DNA of 64,000 nt. It comes from Sva-07 sp963741755. Lineage in GTDB: Bacteria > Actinomycetota > Acidimicrobiia > Acidimicrobiales > Ilumatobacteraceae. Both the position numbers and the translations under genes were made by a program. Location: positions 62,001 to 126,000 of the forward strand of contig CAVUJG010000001.1 in the NCBI GenBank assembly GCA_963741755.1. Direction: 5' to 3'. A model generated the notes under the pieces. The model saw nothing but the letters and a program-made list of their open reading frames with translations. It searched no databases and was not told where the DNA came from. Below, piece by piece: positions 17,388 to 25,034 of the stretch. Every line of letters starts with the position of its first letter. The first letter of the stretch is position 1.

Positions 17388-17926
17388 ACGAACTCGTCGC
17401 GCTCTACGCCTCGCCGGCCGCGCTGCGGATGTACGACGAAGCGGTCACCGAACTCGACCATGCACTGCAGGCAGCGGCGCTCGCACAGTCCGATGGGGCG
17501 CCGGACCACCTGGTTGCTGCAGCGCTGCTCCACGACGTCGGCCATCTCGTGTCCGACGACAACGTCACCCTCGACGACGACCTCACCGACGACTTCCACC
17601 ACGAGCGAGTCGGCGCCCAGTACCTCGCCCGCTGGTTCGGACCGGAGGTCACTGCGCCCGTCGCACTCCACGTCGCAGCGAAGCGCTACCTCTGTGCGAT
17701 CGAGCCCGGCTACCTCGACGGATTGTCGCCGTCGTCAGCCCGAAGTCTTGCGCTCCAAGGTGGACCCATGACGGCCGACGAGGTGGCACGTTTCGAGCGG
17801 CTCGCCCATCACGACGCCGCAGTGTGCGTTCGACGCTGGGACGACCAGGCCAAGGTCGCCGGCCTCGACGTCGGCGTCTTCGCCGACCACCAGCTGCTCC
17901 TGAGCAAGCTCGCTGTCACCAGCTGA
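17384..17926 (+). CDS. PhnZ/TmpB-like HD-domain mixed-valence di-iron oxygenase
   Basis: 180 aa; GTG overlaps the dioxygenase stop. It shows the phosphonate-type HD signature: AVTELDHALQAAALA near the N-terminus, AALLHDVGHL (HD pair), DDFHHERVGAQYL, LHVAAKRYLCAIEPGYL, SPSSARSLALQGGPM and VRRWDDQAKV. These correspond to the iron and substrate residues of PhnZ, which cleaves the C-P bond of a 1-hydroxyphosphonate with O2. Together with the upstream dioxygenase it forms a predicted two-step oxidative C-P lyase. Confidence 0.85.
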   Translation: MNELVALYASPAALRMYDEAVTELDHALQAAALAQSDGAPDHLVAAALLHDVGHLVSDDNVTLDDDLTDDFHHERVGAQYLARWFGPEVTAPVALHVAAKRYLCAIEPGYLDGLSPSSARSLALQGGPMTADEVARFERLAHHDAAVCVRRWDDQAKVAGLDVGVFADHQLLLSKLAVTS

Positions 17927-17953
17927 CCCGCGTCACCCCGCCCCTCCCCGCCT

Positions 17954-18034
17954 GCCACACCACGTTTGCCACACCACGTTTGCGTGCGGATCTGGATGAC
18001 CCGCCCCATCCGAAACTGCGCACAAACGTGGTTG
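17954..18034. repeat. Family 1 palindrome with duplicated arm, between convergent genes
   Basis: One palindrome copy (left arm near 17975, right arm ending ACAAACGTGGT at 18032). Its outer left arm is duplicated as a 14-bp tandem repeat GCCACACCACGTTT at 17954-17967 and 17968-17981. It lies between the stop codons of convergent genes and could also end transcription. Confidence 0.85.
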
Positions 18035-18059
18035 GAGGGCGTGGTTCGGGGGGTTCGGG

Positions 18060-18800
18060 TCAGGTGAGGTGGCGACCGCAGTGGGGCCAGGGGCGGGCGC
18101 CGCGCTCGCTGTAGAGGGCGAGGGCCATCGCGTCCTGCTCGGCGGGCGCCGCGGCGGCCGGGTCGACGCCGACGAGCTGCGGTGCGTGGCGCTCGGCGAC
18201 CGAGTTCCACGTCGAACGATCGAACTGGTAGGCGCCGCGGTACTTGCCGGATCGACTGGTGATCGCATAGTTGCCGTTCGATTCGCACTTGCGCAGCGCA
18301 GCCCACTCGCTGGGGTCCGGCCCGGGTGGCAGGGCGGGCACGGGCAGCGTGTCGATCGGGAGCCCGAGGAACTCGAGCGCATTGCGGTGCGCTCGGAGCG
18401 TGGCGCTGCCGTACCAGCCGTCGGTCGCCACGCCCAGCGCTTCCTGCAGTGCGGCGACTCGGGGACCGCGTTCGTCCCACGCGTAGGTGTCGGCGACGAC
18501 GACGATCACGGGATCCACCGTCGGTGCGGCGGCAGGCTCCCGGACAGGCTCCGGGGCTCGAGCGACGTCGCGTTCGGCAACCGGAATCGGATCCGGAACT
18601 GGTGCACTCGGCGGAGCGGTTCGTTCCGCGAGTCGCGGTGTGGCGGGCACGGCGACCTGCGGGGCGTCGTCGCCGATTGCTCGTGCGACGAAGGGTGTGC
18701 CTCCGATCACGAGGACCGCCGCGATCACGGCAGCGGACCGGCGGACGGTCCGAGTCGGCAGGTGAACGCGCGAGGAAGGGTGGTGGGGGTGGGGGGTCAT
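18060..18800 (-). CDS. Secreted resuscitation-promoting-factor-like transglycosylase with peptidoglycan-binding domain
   Basis: 246 aa. The signal/anchor helix lies at about residues 22-42 (AAVIAAVLVIGGTPFVARA), followed by a Pro/Ala-rich linker. A short peptidoglycan-binding-like domain comes next (GPRVAALQEALGVATDGWYG). The C-terminal Rpf domain (WAALRKCESNGNYAITS, GAYQFDRSTWNSVA, QDAMALALYSERGARPWPHC) has the catalytic Glu in CESNG. It cleaves peptidoglycan outside the cell. The start is ATG 18798-18800 with AAGGAG 5 nt upstream. Confidence 0.88.
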   Translation of the reverse strand: MTPHPHHPSSRVHLPTRTVRRSAAVIAAVLVIGGTPFVARAIGDDAPQVAVPATPRLAERTAPPSAPVPDPIPVAERDVARAPEPVREPAAAPTVDPVIVVVADTYAWDERGPRVAALQEALGVATDGWYGSATLRAHRNALEFLGLPIDTLPVPALPPGPDPSEWAALRKCESNGNYAITSRSGKYRGAYQFDRSTWNSVAERHAPQLVGVDPAAAAPAEQDAMALALYSERGARPWPHCGRHLT

Positions 18801-18818
18801 GACGCTCCTTGGCAGCGG

Positions 18819-18834
18819 GGACCAACGTGGGTCC
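18819..18834. promoter_or_regulatory. Small hairpin in the Rpf-gene leader
   Basis: GGACCAACGTGGGTCC forms a 5-6-bp stem just upstream of the ribosome-binding site of the Rpf gene. It could mask or tune translation. It does not match the c-di-AMP riboswitch pattern that precedes some actinobacterial rpf genes. Confidence 0.3.
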
Positions 18835-18957
18835 GCACGGCGTGTCGGCGCGTGATCGCGCCGGGCCTGGTGTTCGTGACCCGCAATGTTACGGAATGAT
18901 GACGAAACCCCTCCCGGTGTCGGTGGGTCATCGGTCACATCACCCGGCGTCGGTGAG

Positions 18958-18963
18958 TACGGT
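18958..18963 (+). promoter_or_regulatory. -10 box TACGGT, leaderless-type
   Basis: Ends 6 nt before the ATG at 18970. Confidence 0.5.
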
Positions 18964-18969
18964 CTCGCA

Positions 18970-19350
18970 ATGGAACCGGTGATCGCCGAGGTGCTCGACG
19001 CCAACCGTGCGTTCTACGACGCTCACGAGGCGCGCGACCTCGAAGCCATGCGGGCGGTGTGGGAGCACAGCGACCACGTCGTGTGTGTGCATCCGGGGTG
19101 GCCGATCCTGCGCACCTGGGCACACGTCGAGGAGTCGTGGCGACGCATCTTCGCCGGGCCGGGACGCAACCAATTCATCCTCACCAACGAGGCCGTTGCC
19201 GTCCACGGCGACACGGCGTGGGTGACGCTCGACGAGAACCTCGTCGATGCCGGCGCTACCGGCACCGTGGCGGCCACGAACCTCTACGTCCGCCGCGAGG
19301 GTCGCTGGCTCCTCGTCGCGCACCACGGCTCGCCCGTCATCGCCAGCTGA
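18970..19350 (+). CDS. SnoaL/NTF2-fold protein (DUF4440-like)
   Basis: 126 aa. The pattern ANRAFYDAHEARDLEAMRAVW, CVHPGWPILRTWAHVEESW and NLYVRREGRWLLVAHHGSP is that of small NTF2-like proteins with DUF4440/SnoaL-type cavities. Members act as cyclases, hydrolases, isomerases or non-enzymatic binders; the role here is unknown. It is divergent from the Rpf gene and has its own leaderless promoter. Confidence 0.75.
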   Translation: MEPVIAEVLDANRAFYDAHEARDLEAMRAVWEHSDHVVCVHPGWPILRTWAHVEESWRRIFAGPGRNQFILTNEAVAVHGDTAWVTLDENLVDAGATGTVAATNLYVRREGRWLLVAHHGSPVIAS

Positions 19351-19395
19351 ACGCCGACCTCGCTCGACGGCGCTCCAGGCGACAAGGATGCTGAC

Positions 19396-19878
19396 ATGTC
19401 GACACTGCCCACGGTTCCGCAGTTCGGTGCGCTCCTGCGGTCGCACATCGCGAGCGTCCCCGATGCCGCCCGCCCGGCATTTCTGTCAGGGCTCGAGCGT
19501 TCGGCAGCGGCGCGCTACCGGGAGTGGGCCGACGCCGCTGCGGAGCACTCCGCCGTGCTCCTCGACTGCGCCGCCCGCGAAGACGAGATCGCGGAACTGG
19601 TCGCCGGGTTGTTCCCGCTCGACGCCGAGATGCAGCAGGCGGTCGACGACGCGCTCCCGGCCGCCATCGCCGTGTACTACGAGGTGTTCGCCCCGTACGA
19701 CGTGCTCGATCAGCTCTACCTGCAGTCCGAGGCCGAACTGCAAGGTGCGCAGGCCTGGGTCGGCATCGCCGCCGGCATCGACGACGACGCGACCCGTGAC
19801 GTGCTGGCGCGCTGCACTGCGCTCGAACAGCAGAGCGCAGCGGCCGTGAAGGACCTCCTGGCGACCGTCCGCGGCTGA
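19396..19878 (+). CDS. Hypothetical protein
   Basis: 160 aa, mostly helical and rich in Ala, Glu and Asp, with no signal peptide, membrane segment or recognised motif. It starts 45 bp after the SnoaL-like gene and may be co-transcribed with it. Function not assigned. Confidence 0.6.
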   Translation: MSTLPTVPQFGALLRSHIASVPDAARPAFLSGLERSAAARYREWADAAAEHSAVLLDCAAREDEIAELVAGLFPLDAEMQQAVDDALPAAIAVYYEVFAPYDVLDQLYLQSEAELQGAQAWVGIAAGIDDDATRDVLARCTALEQQSAAAVKDLLATVRG

Positions 19879-19939
19879 CCTCGCCGTCGCCGCATCACAT
19901 CAGGCCCGGCGCGGTGTGACGCTGTGGTACACACGCGCG

Positions 19940-22327
19940 ATGGCTGGCCCGAACGACTTCATCGAGTACGACCCCGCCGACGCGTTTCCCGGCGTGATCG
20001 GACGCACGCTCGACGAGTCGACGCCCGCGTGGCCCGCCCCGAAGCGTGCCGCCGCCGGTACGCCGAACGTGATCGTGATGCTGTGGGACGACGTGGGCTT
20101 CGGGCAGTTCTCCGCCTACGGCGGGCTGTGCGAGACGCCGACGCTCGACCGCCTCGCCGACCGGGGGCTGCGCTACGCGAACTTCCATACGACCGCGCTG
20201 TGCACGCCGACGCGCGGCTCGCTGCTGACCGGGCGCAACCATCACACGATCGGGCTGTCGGCGATCACCGAGACCTCGCTCGGATTCCCCGCTCACAACT
20301 GTTTCGTCGGCCATGAGCACGGCTTCCTGTCCGAGATGCTGCTCGAGCACGGCTACAACACGTTCGCCGTCGGCAAGTGGCACCTGACCGCGCCGACCGA
20401 GTCGACCACGGCTGGGCCGTTCAACCGGTGGCCGCTCGGGCGCGGCTTCGAGCGGTTCTACGGGTTCATGCCCGGCTCGACCGACCAGTGGTTTCCCGAC
20501 CTCACCTACGACAACCATCCGGTCAGCCCGCCGTCGACGCCCGACGAGGGCTACCACCTCAACATCGACCTCGCCGACCGTGCGATCCAGTTCATCAAGG
20601 ACGCCCACGTCCACGCACCGGACAAGCCGTTCTTCCTCTACTACACGCCCGGCGCCGGCCACTCGCCCCACCAGGTCGAGCCCGAATGGAGCGACAAGTA
20701 CCGGGGCCGCTTCGACGGCGGCTGGGACGAGTACCGCCGTGTCGTGTTCGAACGCCAGCGAGTGCTCGGCATCGTCGAGGAGCACGCCGAGCTGTCCGAA
20801 CGCGACCCCGACGTGGCCGCGTGGGACTCGCTGTCCGACGACGCGAAGCGGATGTACGCCCGCCAGATGGAGGTGTACGCCGGGTTCATCGAGCAGACCG
20901 ATCACCACTTCGGGCGGGTGATCGACTTCGTCGAGGAGTTGGGCGAACTCGACAACACGATCGTCGTCGTGATGTCCGACAACGGCGCCAGCGCAGAGGG
21001 CGGCGAGCACGGCACGTTCAACGAGGCAATGTTCTTCAACGGGGCGAAGGAGACCCTGGAGGACAACCTCGAGCACTTCGACGAGTGGGGCGGACCGGAC
21101 ACCTACGCGCACTACTCGTGGGGCTGGACGTGGGCGGGCAACACGCCGTTCCGGCGGTGGAAGCGCGAGACGTACCGCGGGGGCGTGACCGACCCGTGCA
21201 TCGTGTCGTGGCCCGCCGGGATCGCCGCCCGCGGTGAGGTGCGCCATCAGTACGCCCACCTCGTCGACATCGTGCCGACGCTGCTCGACTCGCTCGGCAT
21301 CACGGCGCCGGCGACGATCGGCGGCGTCGAGCAGTCACCGATCCACGGCACGAGCTTCGCCCACACGTTCGGCGACGCCGACGCCGCGACGAACCACACC
21401 ACGCAGTACTTCGAGATGTTCGGGAGCCGGTCGATCTACCACGATGGCTGGAAGGCCAACTGTCCGTGGCCCGGGCCGAGCTTCGTCGAGGCGGCAGAGA
21501 AGAACCGTCGGTTCGGCTCCGCGCTGAGCGCCGAGGACCTCGTCGATCTCGACGCGAACGGCTGGGAGCTGTACCGGCTGACCGACGACCCGACCGAGAC
21601 CCACAACCTCGCCGCCGACGACCCCGAAAGGCTCGCCGAGATGATCGAGCGCTGGTACACCGAGGCGGAGACGTACGGGGTGTTTCCGCTGGCGTCGGCC
21701 GGCGCGAGCCGGCTGCTGACTCCACGGCCGATGCTGTCCTCGAACCGCAGCGTGCAGGTCTGGTACCCGGACGCCGCGCCGGTGTACTTCGGTGCCGGGC
21801 CGAAGCCCTACAACCGGGCCTACAGCATCACCGCCGACGTCACGATCCCCGACCGTGCTGGCGGATCGGGCGCCGAGGGCATCATCGTGTCGCACGGCAG
21901 CCGTCATGGCGGCTACGTCCTGTTCGTGCAGGACGGGCGGCTGCACCATCAGTACAACTACCTCGCCAAGGATCGCTTCGAAGTGTCGTCGAACGTTGCC
22001 GTGCCGGCGGGTGACGTCACGCTGCGCTACGAGTTCGTCCCGACCGGCCCGGTTCGGTTCGGCGAGGGCAAGGGTCCGGCCGGCAACGCACTGCTGTACT
22101 TCGACGACATGCTCGTCGGCGCGATCGAGATGTCGCACACCACCCCGAACCGGATCGGCCCGGTCGGGTTCAGCTGCGGGTACGCCGCGTACGACACCGT
22201 CGATCCGACCCGGTACTCGATCCCGTTCCGCTTCACGGGCACGATCCACCGCGTGACCTACGACCTCTCCGGCGACGGCCTCCTCCACGACGCCGCCGAA
22301 ATGCAGCGCCTCATGTCCCAGCAGTAA
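19940..22327 (+). CDS. Arylsulfatase (type I, formylglycine-dependent)
   Basis: 795 aa from the ATG at 19940; an in-frame GTG at 19916 is less likely. The sulfatase signature CTPTRGSLLTGRN has the Cys converted to formylglycine by an FGE enzyme that must be encoded elsewhere. Metal site residues are in LWDDVGFGQFSAYGG and VVMSDNGASAEGGEHG. GKWHLT is the second family signature. A 200-residue C-terminal beta-rich domain follows the catalytic domain. No signal peptide is seen, so a cytoplasmic location is likely. It hydrolyses organic sulfate esters; the substrate is unknown. Confidence 0.9.
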   Translation: MAGPNDFIEYDPADAFPGVIGRTLDESTPAWPAPKRAAAGTPNVIVMLWDDVGFGQFSAYGGLCETPTLDRLADRGLRYANFHTTALCTPTRGSLLTGRNHHTIGLSAITETSLGFPAHNCFVGHEHGFLSEMLLEHGYNTFAVGKWHLTAPTESTTAGPFNRWPLGRGFERFYGFMPGSTDQWFPDLTYDNHPVSPPSTPDEGYHLNIDLADRAIQFIKDAHVHAPDKPFFLYYTPGAGHSPHQVEPEWSDKYRGRFDGGWDEYRRVVFERQRVLGIVEEHAELSERDPDVAAWDSLSDDAKRMYARQMEVYAGFIEQTDHHFGRVIDFVEELGELDNTIVVVMSDNGASAEGGEHGTFNEAMFFNGAKETLEDNLEHFDEWGGPDTYAHYSWGWTWAGNTPFRRWKRETYRGGVTDPCIVSWPAGIAARGEVRHQYAHLVDIVPTLLDSLGITAPATIGGVEQSPIHGTSFAHTFGDADAATNHTTQYFEMFGSRSIYHDGWKANCPWPGPSFVEAAEKNRRFGSALSAEDLVDLDANGWELYRLTDDPTETHNLAADDPERLAEMIERWYTEAETYGVFPLASAGASRLLTPRPMLSSNRSVQVWYPDAAPVYFGAGPKPYNRAYSITADVTIPDRAGGSGAEGIIVSHGSRHGGYVLFVQDGRLHHQYNYLAKDRFEVSSNVAVPAGDVTLRYEFVPTGPVRFGEGKGPAGNALLYFDDMLVGAIEMSHTTPNRIGPVGFSCGYAAYDTVDPTRYSIPFRFTGTIHRVTYDLSGDGLLHDAAEMQRLMSQQ

Positions 22328-22369
22328 CCGCCCACACCCTCCCCGCGCACCCACCCGGCACCGCCCACC

Positions 22370-22529
22370 GATGAGCCAACCAACCGCATACGGCGGTCTC
22401 GCTCATCACAACCGGACCCAACCGCCCACCGATGAGCCAACCAACCGCATACGGCGGTCTCGCTCATCGCAACCGGACCCAACCGCCCACCGATGAGCCA
22501 ACCAACCGCATACGGCGGTTTCGCTCATC
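22370..22529. repeat. Family 2 palindrome array, three copies at 61-bp spacing
   Basis: Three 38-bp palindromic units begin at 22370, 22431 and 22492. Each starts GATGAGC and ends GCTCATC, with inner arms AACCGC / GCGGTT around ATACG. The 23-bp spacers are almost identical within this array. It lies between the stop codons of convergent genes. Confidence 0.95.
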
Positions 22530-22534
22530 GCTGG

Positions 22535-23268
22535 TCAGAGGCCGAGGACGTCGGGGAGCCAGTCGTCGAGGCGTTCGGTGATGATGTCGTCGCTCTTGGC
22601 GAGCAGGTGACCGTCACCGGGGAGGATCTCGACGTCGCCGTACCCGGCGATCGCGGCCACCACATGGCTCGCTTCGGCGGGCAGCAACTCGTCGCGATCG
22701 CCGTGGAACAGCAACAACGGCCTGCCGCCCAACGCCCCGGCGACCTCACATCCGGCCGACTGCGTGGCGAAGGTGACGACGCCCACGACCGACACCGGCA
22801 TGATCACCGCGGTACGGACGGCGACGGCGCCACCGAAGCTGTGCCCCATCACGACCACACGGTCGGCGCCCGCATCGCGGGCGAGCTCGACCCCGCACGC
22901 GAGGTCGTGCGCGCACAGGTCGAGGTTGTTCGGCTCGCGGTAGCCAACTCGCACGAACTCGACGCCGCGCTCGGCCCACCGCTCACCGAGGCGCTGGTAC
23001 AACGCGTGACCCGGCCCGAGCACGCCACCCAACGCGCCGCCGCACGCCACGATCGCCGCTCGCTGCGGCGCCACACCCTCCGGCGGTCGGTGCCGGAACA
23101 CCGTCAGGAGGCCCCGCGACGTGTACACCTCGCGATGCGACAACGACGGTGTGATGAGCAACCTCGGTCGACGCCAACGGCGCGCAGCGCCTCGAGCGCC
23201 GTCGGGTCGGACGGGTCGGAAAGTGGGGTCTCGGCCGGCCGTTCGTCCGCTCCGCCGTCGTCGACCAT
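22535..23268 (-). CDS. Alpha/beta hydrolase, frame interrupted near 23162
   Basis: The main frame carries VVVMGHSFGGAVAVR (GxSxG nucleophile), LLLFHGDRDELLP (Asp) and PGDGHLL (His) of the alpha/beta-hydrolase fold. No good start is found in that frame. An ATG at 23266-23268, with a TACGCT box 8 nt upstream, opens another frame (MVDDGGADERPAETPLSDPS) that stops about 55 codons later. Adding one base at the GGTTG near 23162 joins ALRAVGVDRG to LLITPSLSHREVY and gives a 244-aa protein. This is a sequencing indel or a recent frameshift. Confidence 0.7.
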
Positions 23269-23275
23269 GGCTGGT

Positions 23276-23282
23276 TAGCGTA
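23276..23282. promoter_or_regulatory. Overlapping divergent -10 boxes
   Basis: TAGCGT (plus strand, 23276-23281) and TACGCT (minus strand, 23277-23282) overlap in a 23-bp gap between the starts at 23268 and 23292. The minus box is 8 nt from its ATG and the plus box 10 nt from its ATG. A small inverted repeat GCGTACAAACGC (23278-23289) could be a MarR operator half. Confidence 0.45.
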
Positions 23283-23291
23283 CAAACGCAC

Positions 23292-23915
23292 ATGCCCAGG
23301 TCAGCCACCGGAACCAGCACCGTCGACTTCCGCAACCGGACCGATCGCGAGCACGCGCGCCGCATCGGCCGAGCCTGGATCGAACTCCGCCGGGGCGCCG
23401 CGGCGTCGGCGCTGCGCTCGTACCTGTTCGGCACCGAGAAGCAGCTCGAGCAAGGGCAGATGGATGCGCTCGATCTGCTCACCCGGCGAGACGAGCGTCC
23501 GATGAAGGAACTCGCCGCACGCCTCCGTGTCGAGCCGTCCACGGCGACGCGAGCCGTACAACGCTTGGAGAACGACGGCCTCGTCGAACGGTTCACCTCC
23601 CCGGAGGACGGTCGCGTCGTCCTGGTGCGAATCACCGACGAGGGCCGCCGCCGCCACGACACCGTCGCGGCGCGCCGATCGACGGCGATGATGCACATCC
23701 TCAGCGAGTTCGAGCCGGATGAGCGGGCGAAGCTCGCCGACCTCATGGACCGGCTCATCGCCTCGATCGACGACGTCGTCGAACGTCTCGACGCCACCGC
23801 CGACGCCACGCCGACTCCTCGTCCGACCTCCGCTCCGCGTCCGACTCCGAAACGAACTGACAACCGCCAACAGGGCAGCGGTTCGTGCGAGGAGCCGACG
23901 GGTACAGTCGCCACC
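23292..23915 (+). CDS. MarR-family regulator domain, open in frame into the downstream sigma factor
   Basis: Residues 1 to about 165 are a winged-helix MarR protein: EQGQMDALDLLTRRD, MKELAARLRVEPSTATRAVQ (recognition helix), LENDGLVERFTSPEDGRVVLV (wing) and a C-terminal dimer helix. No stop codon follows. A Pro/Thr-rich linker (ATPTPRPTSAPRPTPK) continues in frame to the sigma-factor ATG at 23916, giving a potential 411-aa fusion. In the +1 frame a TGA occurs in the linker near 23863, so a single indel would separate the genes. It is divergent from the alpha/beta hydrolase it may control. Confidence 0.75.
23903..23908 (+). promoter_or_regulatory. -10 box TACAGT inside the linker, leaderless-type
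   Basis: Ends 7 nt before the sigma-factor ATG at 23916, so the sigma factor can be made on its own even if the upstream frame is fused. Confidence 0.5.
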
Positions 23916-24527
23916 ATGGCCGATCAGGCAACATTCGCCGACGAGGCGATGCAGTACGCACCGCAGCTCTATTCCGGCGCAGTGCGCATGACGCGTAACC
24001 GCAGCGACGCGGAGGATCTCGTTCAGGAGACCTACCTCAAGGGGTACCGGAGCTATCACACCTTCACCGAGGGCACGAACCTGCGGGCGTGGCTGTTCCG
24101 GATCATGACCAACACCTACATCAACTCCTACCGGGCCAAACAGCGTCGGCCCGACGAGACCGAACTGGGCGAGTTCGAGGACCTGTACCTGTACAAGAAC
24201 CTCGGTGCGCTGCAGGACGCCAGCGTCGGTCGCTCCGCCGAGGAGTCGCTGATGGAGTTGCTCCCCGACGACGAGGTGAAGCAGGCGCTCGAAGATCTCC
24301 CGGACAACTTCCGCCTGCCGGTGATCCTCGCCGACGTCGAGGGGTTCTCGTACAAGGAGATCGCCGAGATGCTCGACATTCCGATCGGCACCGTCATGTC
24401 GCGGTTGCATCGGGGAAGAAAAGCGATGCAGAAGGCGTTGTACGACTTTGCCCTCGAACGGGGGCTCGTCACTGCCCAACCGGCAGCGGCGGTTGACGGC
24501 ACCTTCGGACAGGACAACGGACGATGA
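23916..24527 (+). CDS. sigR: SigR/SigH-type ECF sigma factor
   Basis: 203 aa. Region 2 contains MTRNRSDAEDLVQETYLKGY and the YHTFTEGTNLRAWLFRIMTN segment characteristic of the SigR group. Region 4 contains DVEGFSYKEIAEMLDIPIG followed by TVMSRLHRGRKAMQKALYD. It directs transcription of thiol-oxidative-stress genes in relatives. The following gene overlaps the stop (ATGA) and encodes the cognate zinc anti-sigma factor. Whether the MarR-extended form exists is unknown; in Streptomyces a longer, unstable SigR isoform is known. Confidence 0.9.
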   Translation: MADQATFADEAMQYAPQLYSGAVRMTRNRSDAEDLVQETYLKGYRSYHTFTEGTNLRAWLFRIMTNTYINSYRAKQRRPDETELGEFEDLYLYKNLGALQDASVGRSAEESLMELLPDDEVKQALEDLPDNFRLPVILADVEGFSYKEIAEMLDIPIGTVMSRLHRGRKAMQKALYDFALERGLVTAQPAAAVDGTFGQDNGR

Positions 24528-24811
24528 GCGACGACGCAACGACGACCGACACGCCGGTGATCTCCGACTGCGCGCAAACGTTGCAGGAGCTCGACGTGTT
24601 CCTCGACGGCGAACTCTCCGATCACCAGCACGCAGCGATCCGCCACCACCTCGAAGGCTGCATGGACTGCCTGGGCGCCTTCGACTTCCATGCCGAACTG
24701 AAGATCGTGGTCGCCCAGAAGTGCAACAACGACGAGATGCCACCCGAACTGCTCGGCAAGATCGAACGCTGCTTCGGCACCGATTTCGACGGCGACGGCC
24801 GGATCGGTTGA
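24524..24811 (+). CDS. rsrA: RsrA-like redox-sensing zinc anti-sigma factor
   Basis: 95 aa. The HHLEGCMDC segment is the HxxxCxxC zinc motif of ZAS anti-sigma factors. VVAQKCNNDEMPPELLGKIE matches the C-terminal part of mycothiol-system RsrA proteins. Oxidation of the cysteines releases zinc and the sigma factor. The overlap with the sigma gene ensures coupled synthesis. Confidence 0.9.
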   Translation: MSDDATTTDTPVISDCAQTLQELDVFLDGELSDHQHAAIRHHLEGCMDCLGAFDFHAELKIVVAQKCNNDEMPPELLGKIERCFGTDFDGDGRIG

Positions 24812-24840
24812 CGGTTTCGCCCGATTCCGGCGCCGCGGGT

Positions 24841-24846
24841 TAGCCT
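24841..24846 (+). promoter_or_regulatory. -10 box TAGCCT, leaderless-type
   Basis: Ends 6 nt before the ATG at 24853. Confidence 0.55.
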
Positions 24847-24852
24847 CACGGA

Positions 24853-25011
24853 ATGCTCGCAGCCAACGTCTGGCACTGGTGGATCGGTATCGCCCTCGTA
24901 CTCCTCGCCGTCATCTCGGTCGTCGCGCTCATCGCGTCCTACGTGGCCTACGTGCGAGCCAAGAGTTACCCCAGCAAGGCGCAGCAGTCGCACCATCACA
25001 CCGACCTCTAG
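24853..25011 (+). CDS. Small single-pass membrane protein
   Basis: 52 aa: MLAANVWHWWIGIALVLLAV continues into a hydrophobic helix of about 25 residues, then YVRAKSYPSKAQQSHHHTDL. It has a clear leaderless promoter and a stop 24 bp before tilS, so it probably opens the tilS operon. Conserved small membrane proteins at this place are known in relatives, but no function is assigned. Confidence 0.65.
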   Translation: MLAANVWHWWIGIALVLLAVISVVALIASYVAYVRAKSYPSKAQQSHHHTDL

Positions 25012-25034
25012 GGGCCGCAGACCGAGGCGTTGCA

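Noticed and set aside
18801..18969. c-di-AMP riboswitch upstream of the Rpf gene
   Set aside because: Only a short GGACC hairpin is seen; conserved ydaO-type segments were not found.
22370..22529. Family 2 arrays as CRISPR
   Set aside because: Only 2-3 units, palindromic units of 38 bp with 23-bp spacers that are nearly identical within the triplet, no cas genes and four separate places. They are better seen as REP-like palindromes.
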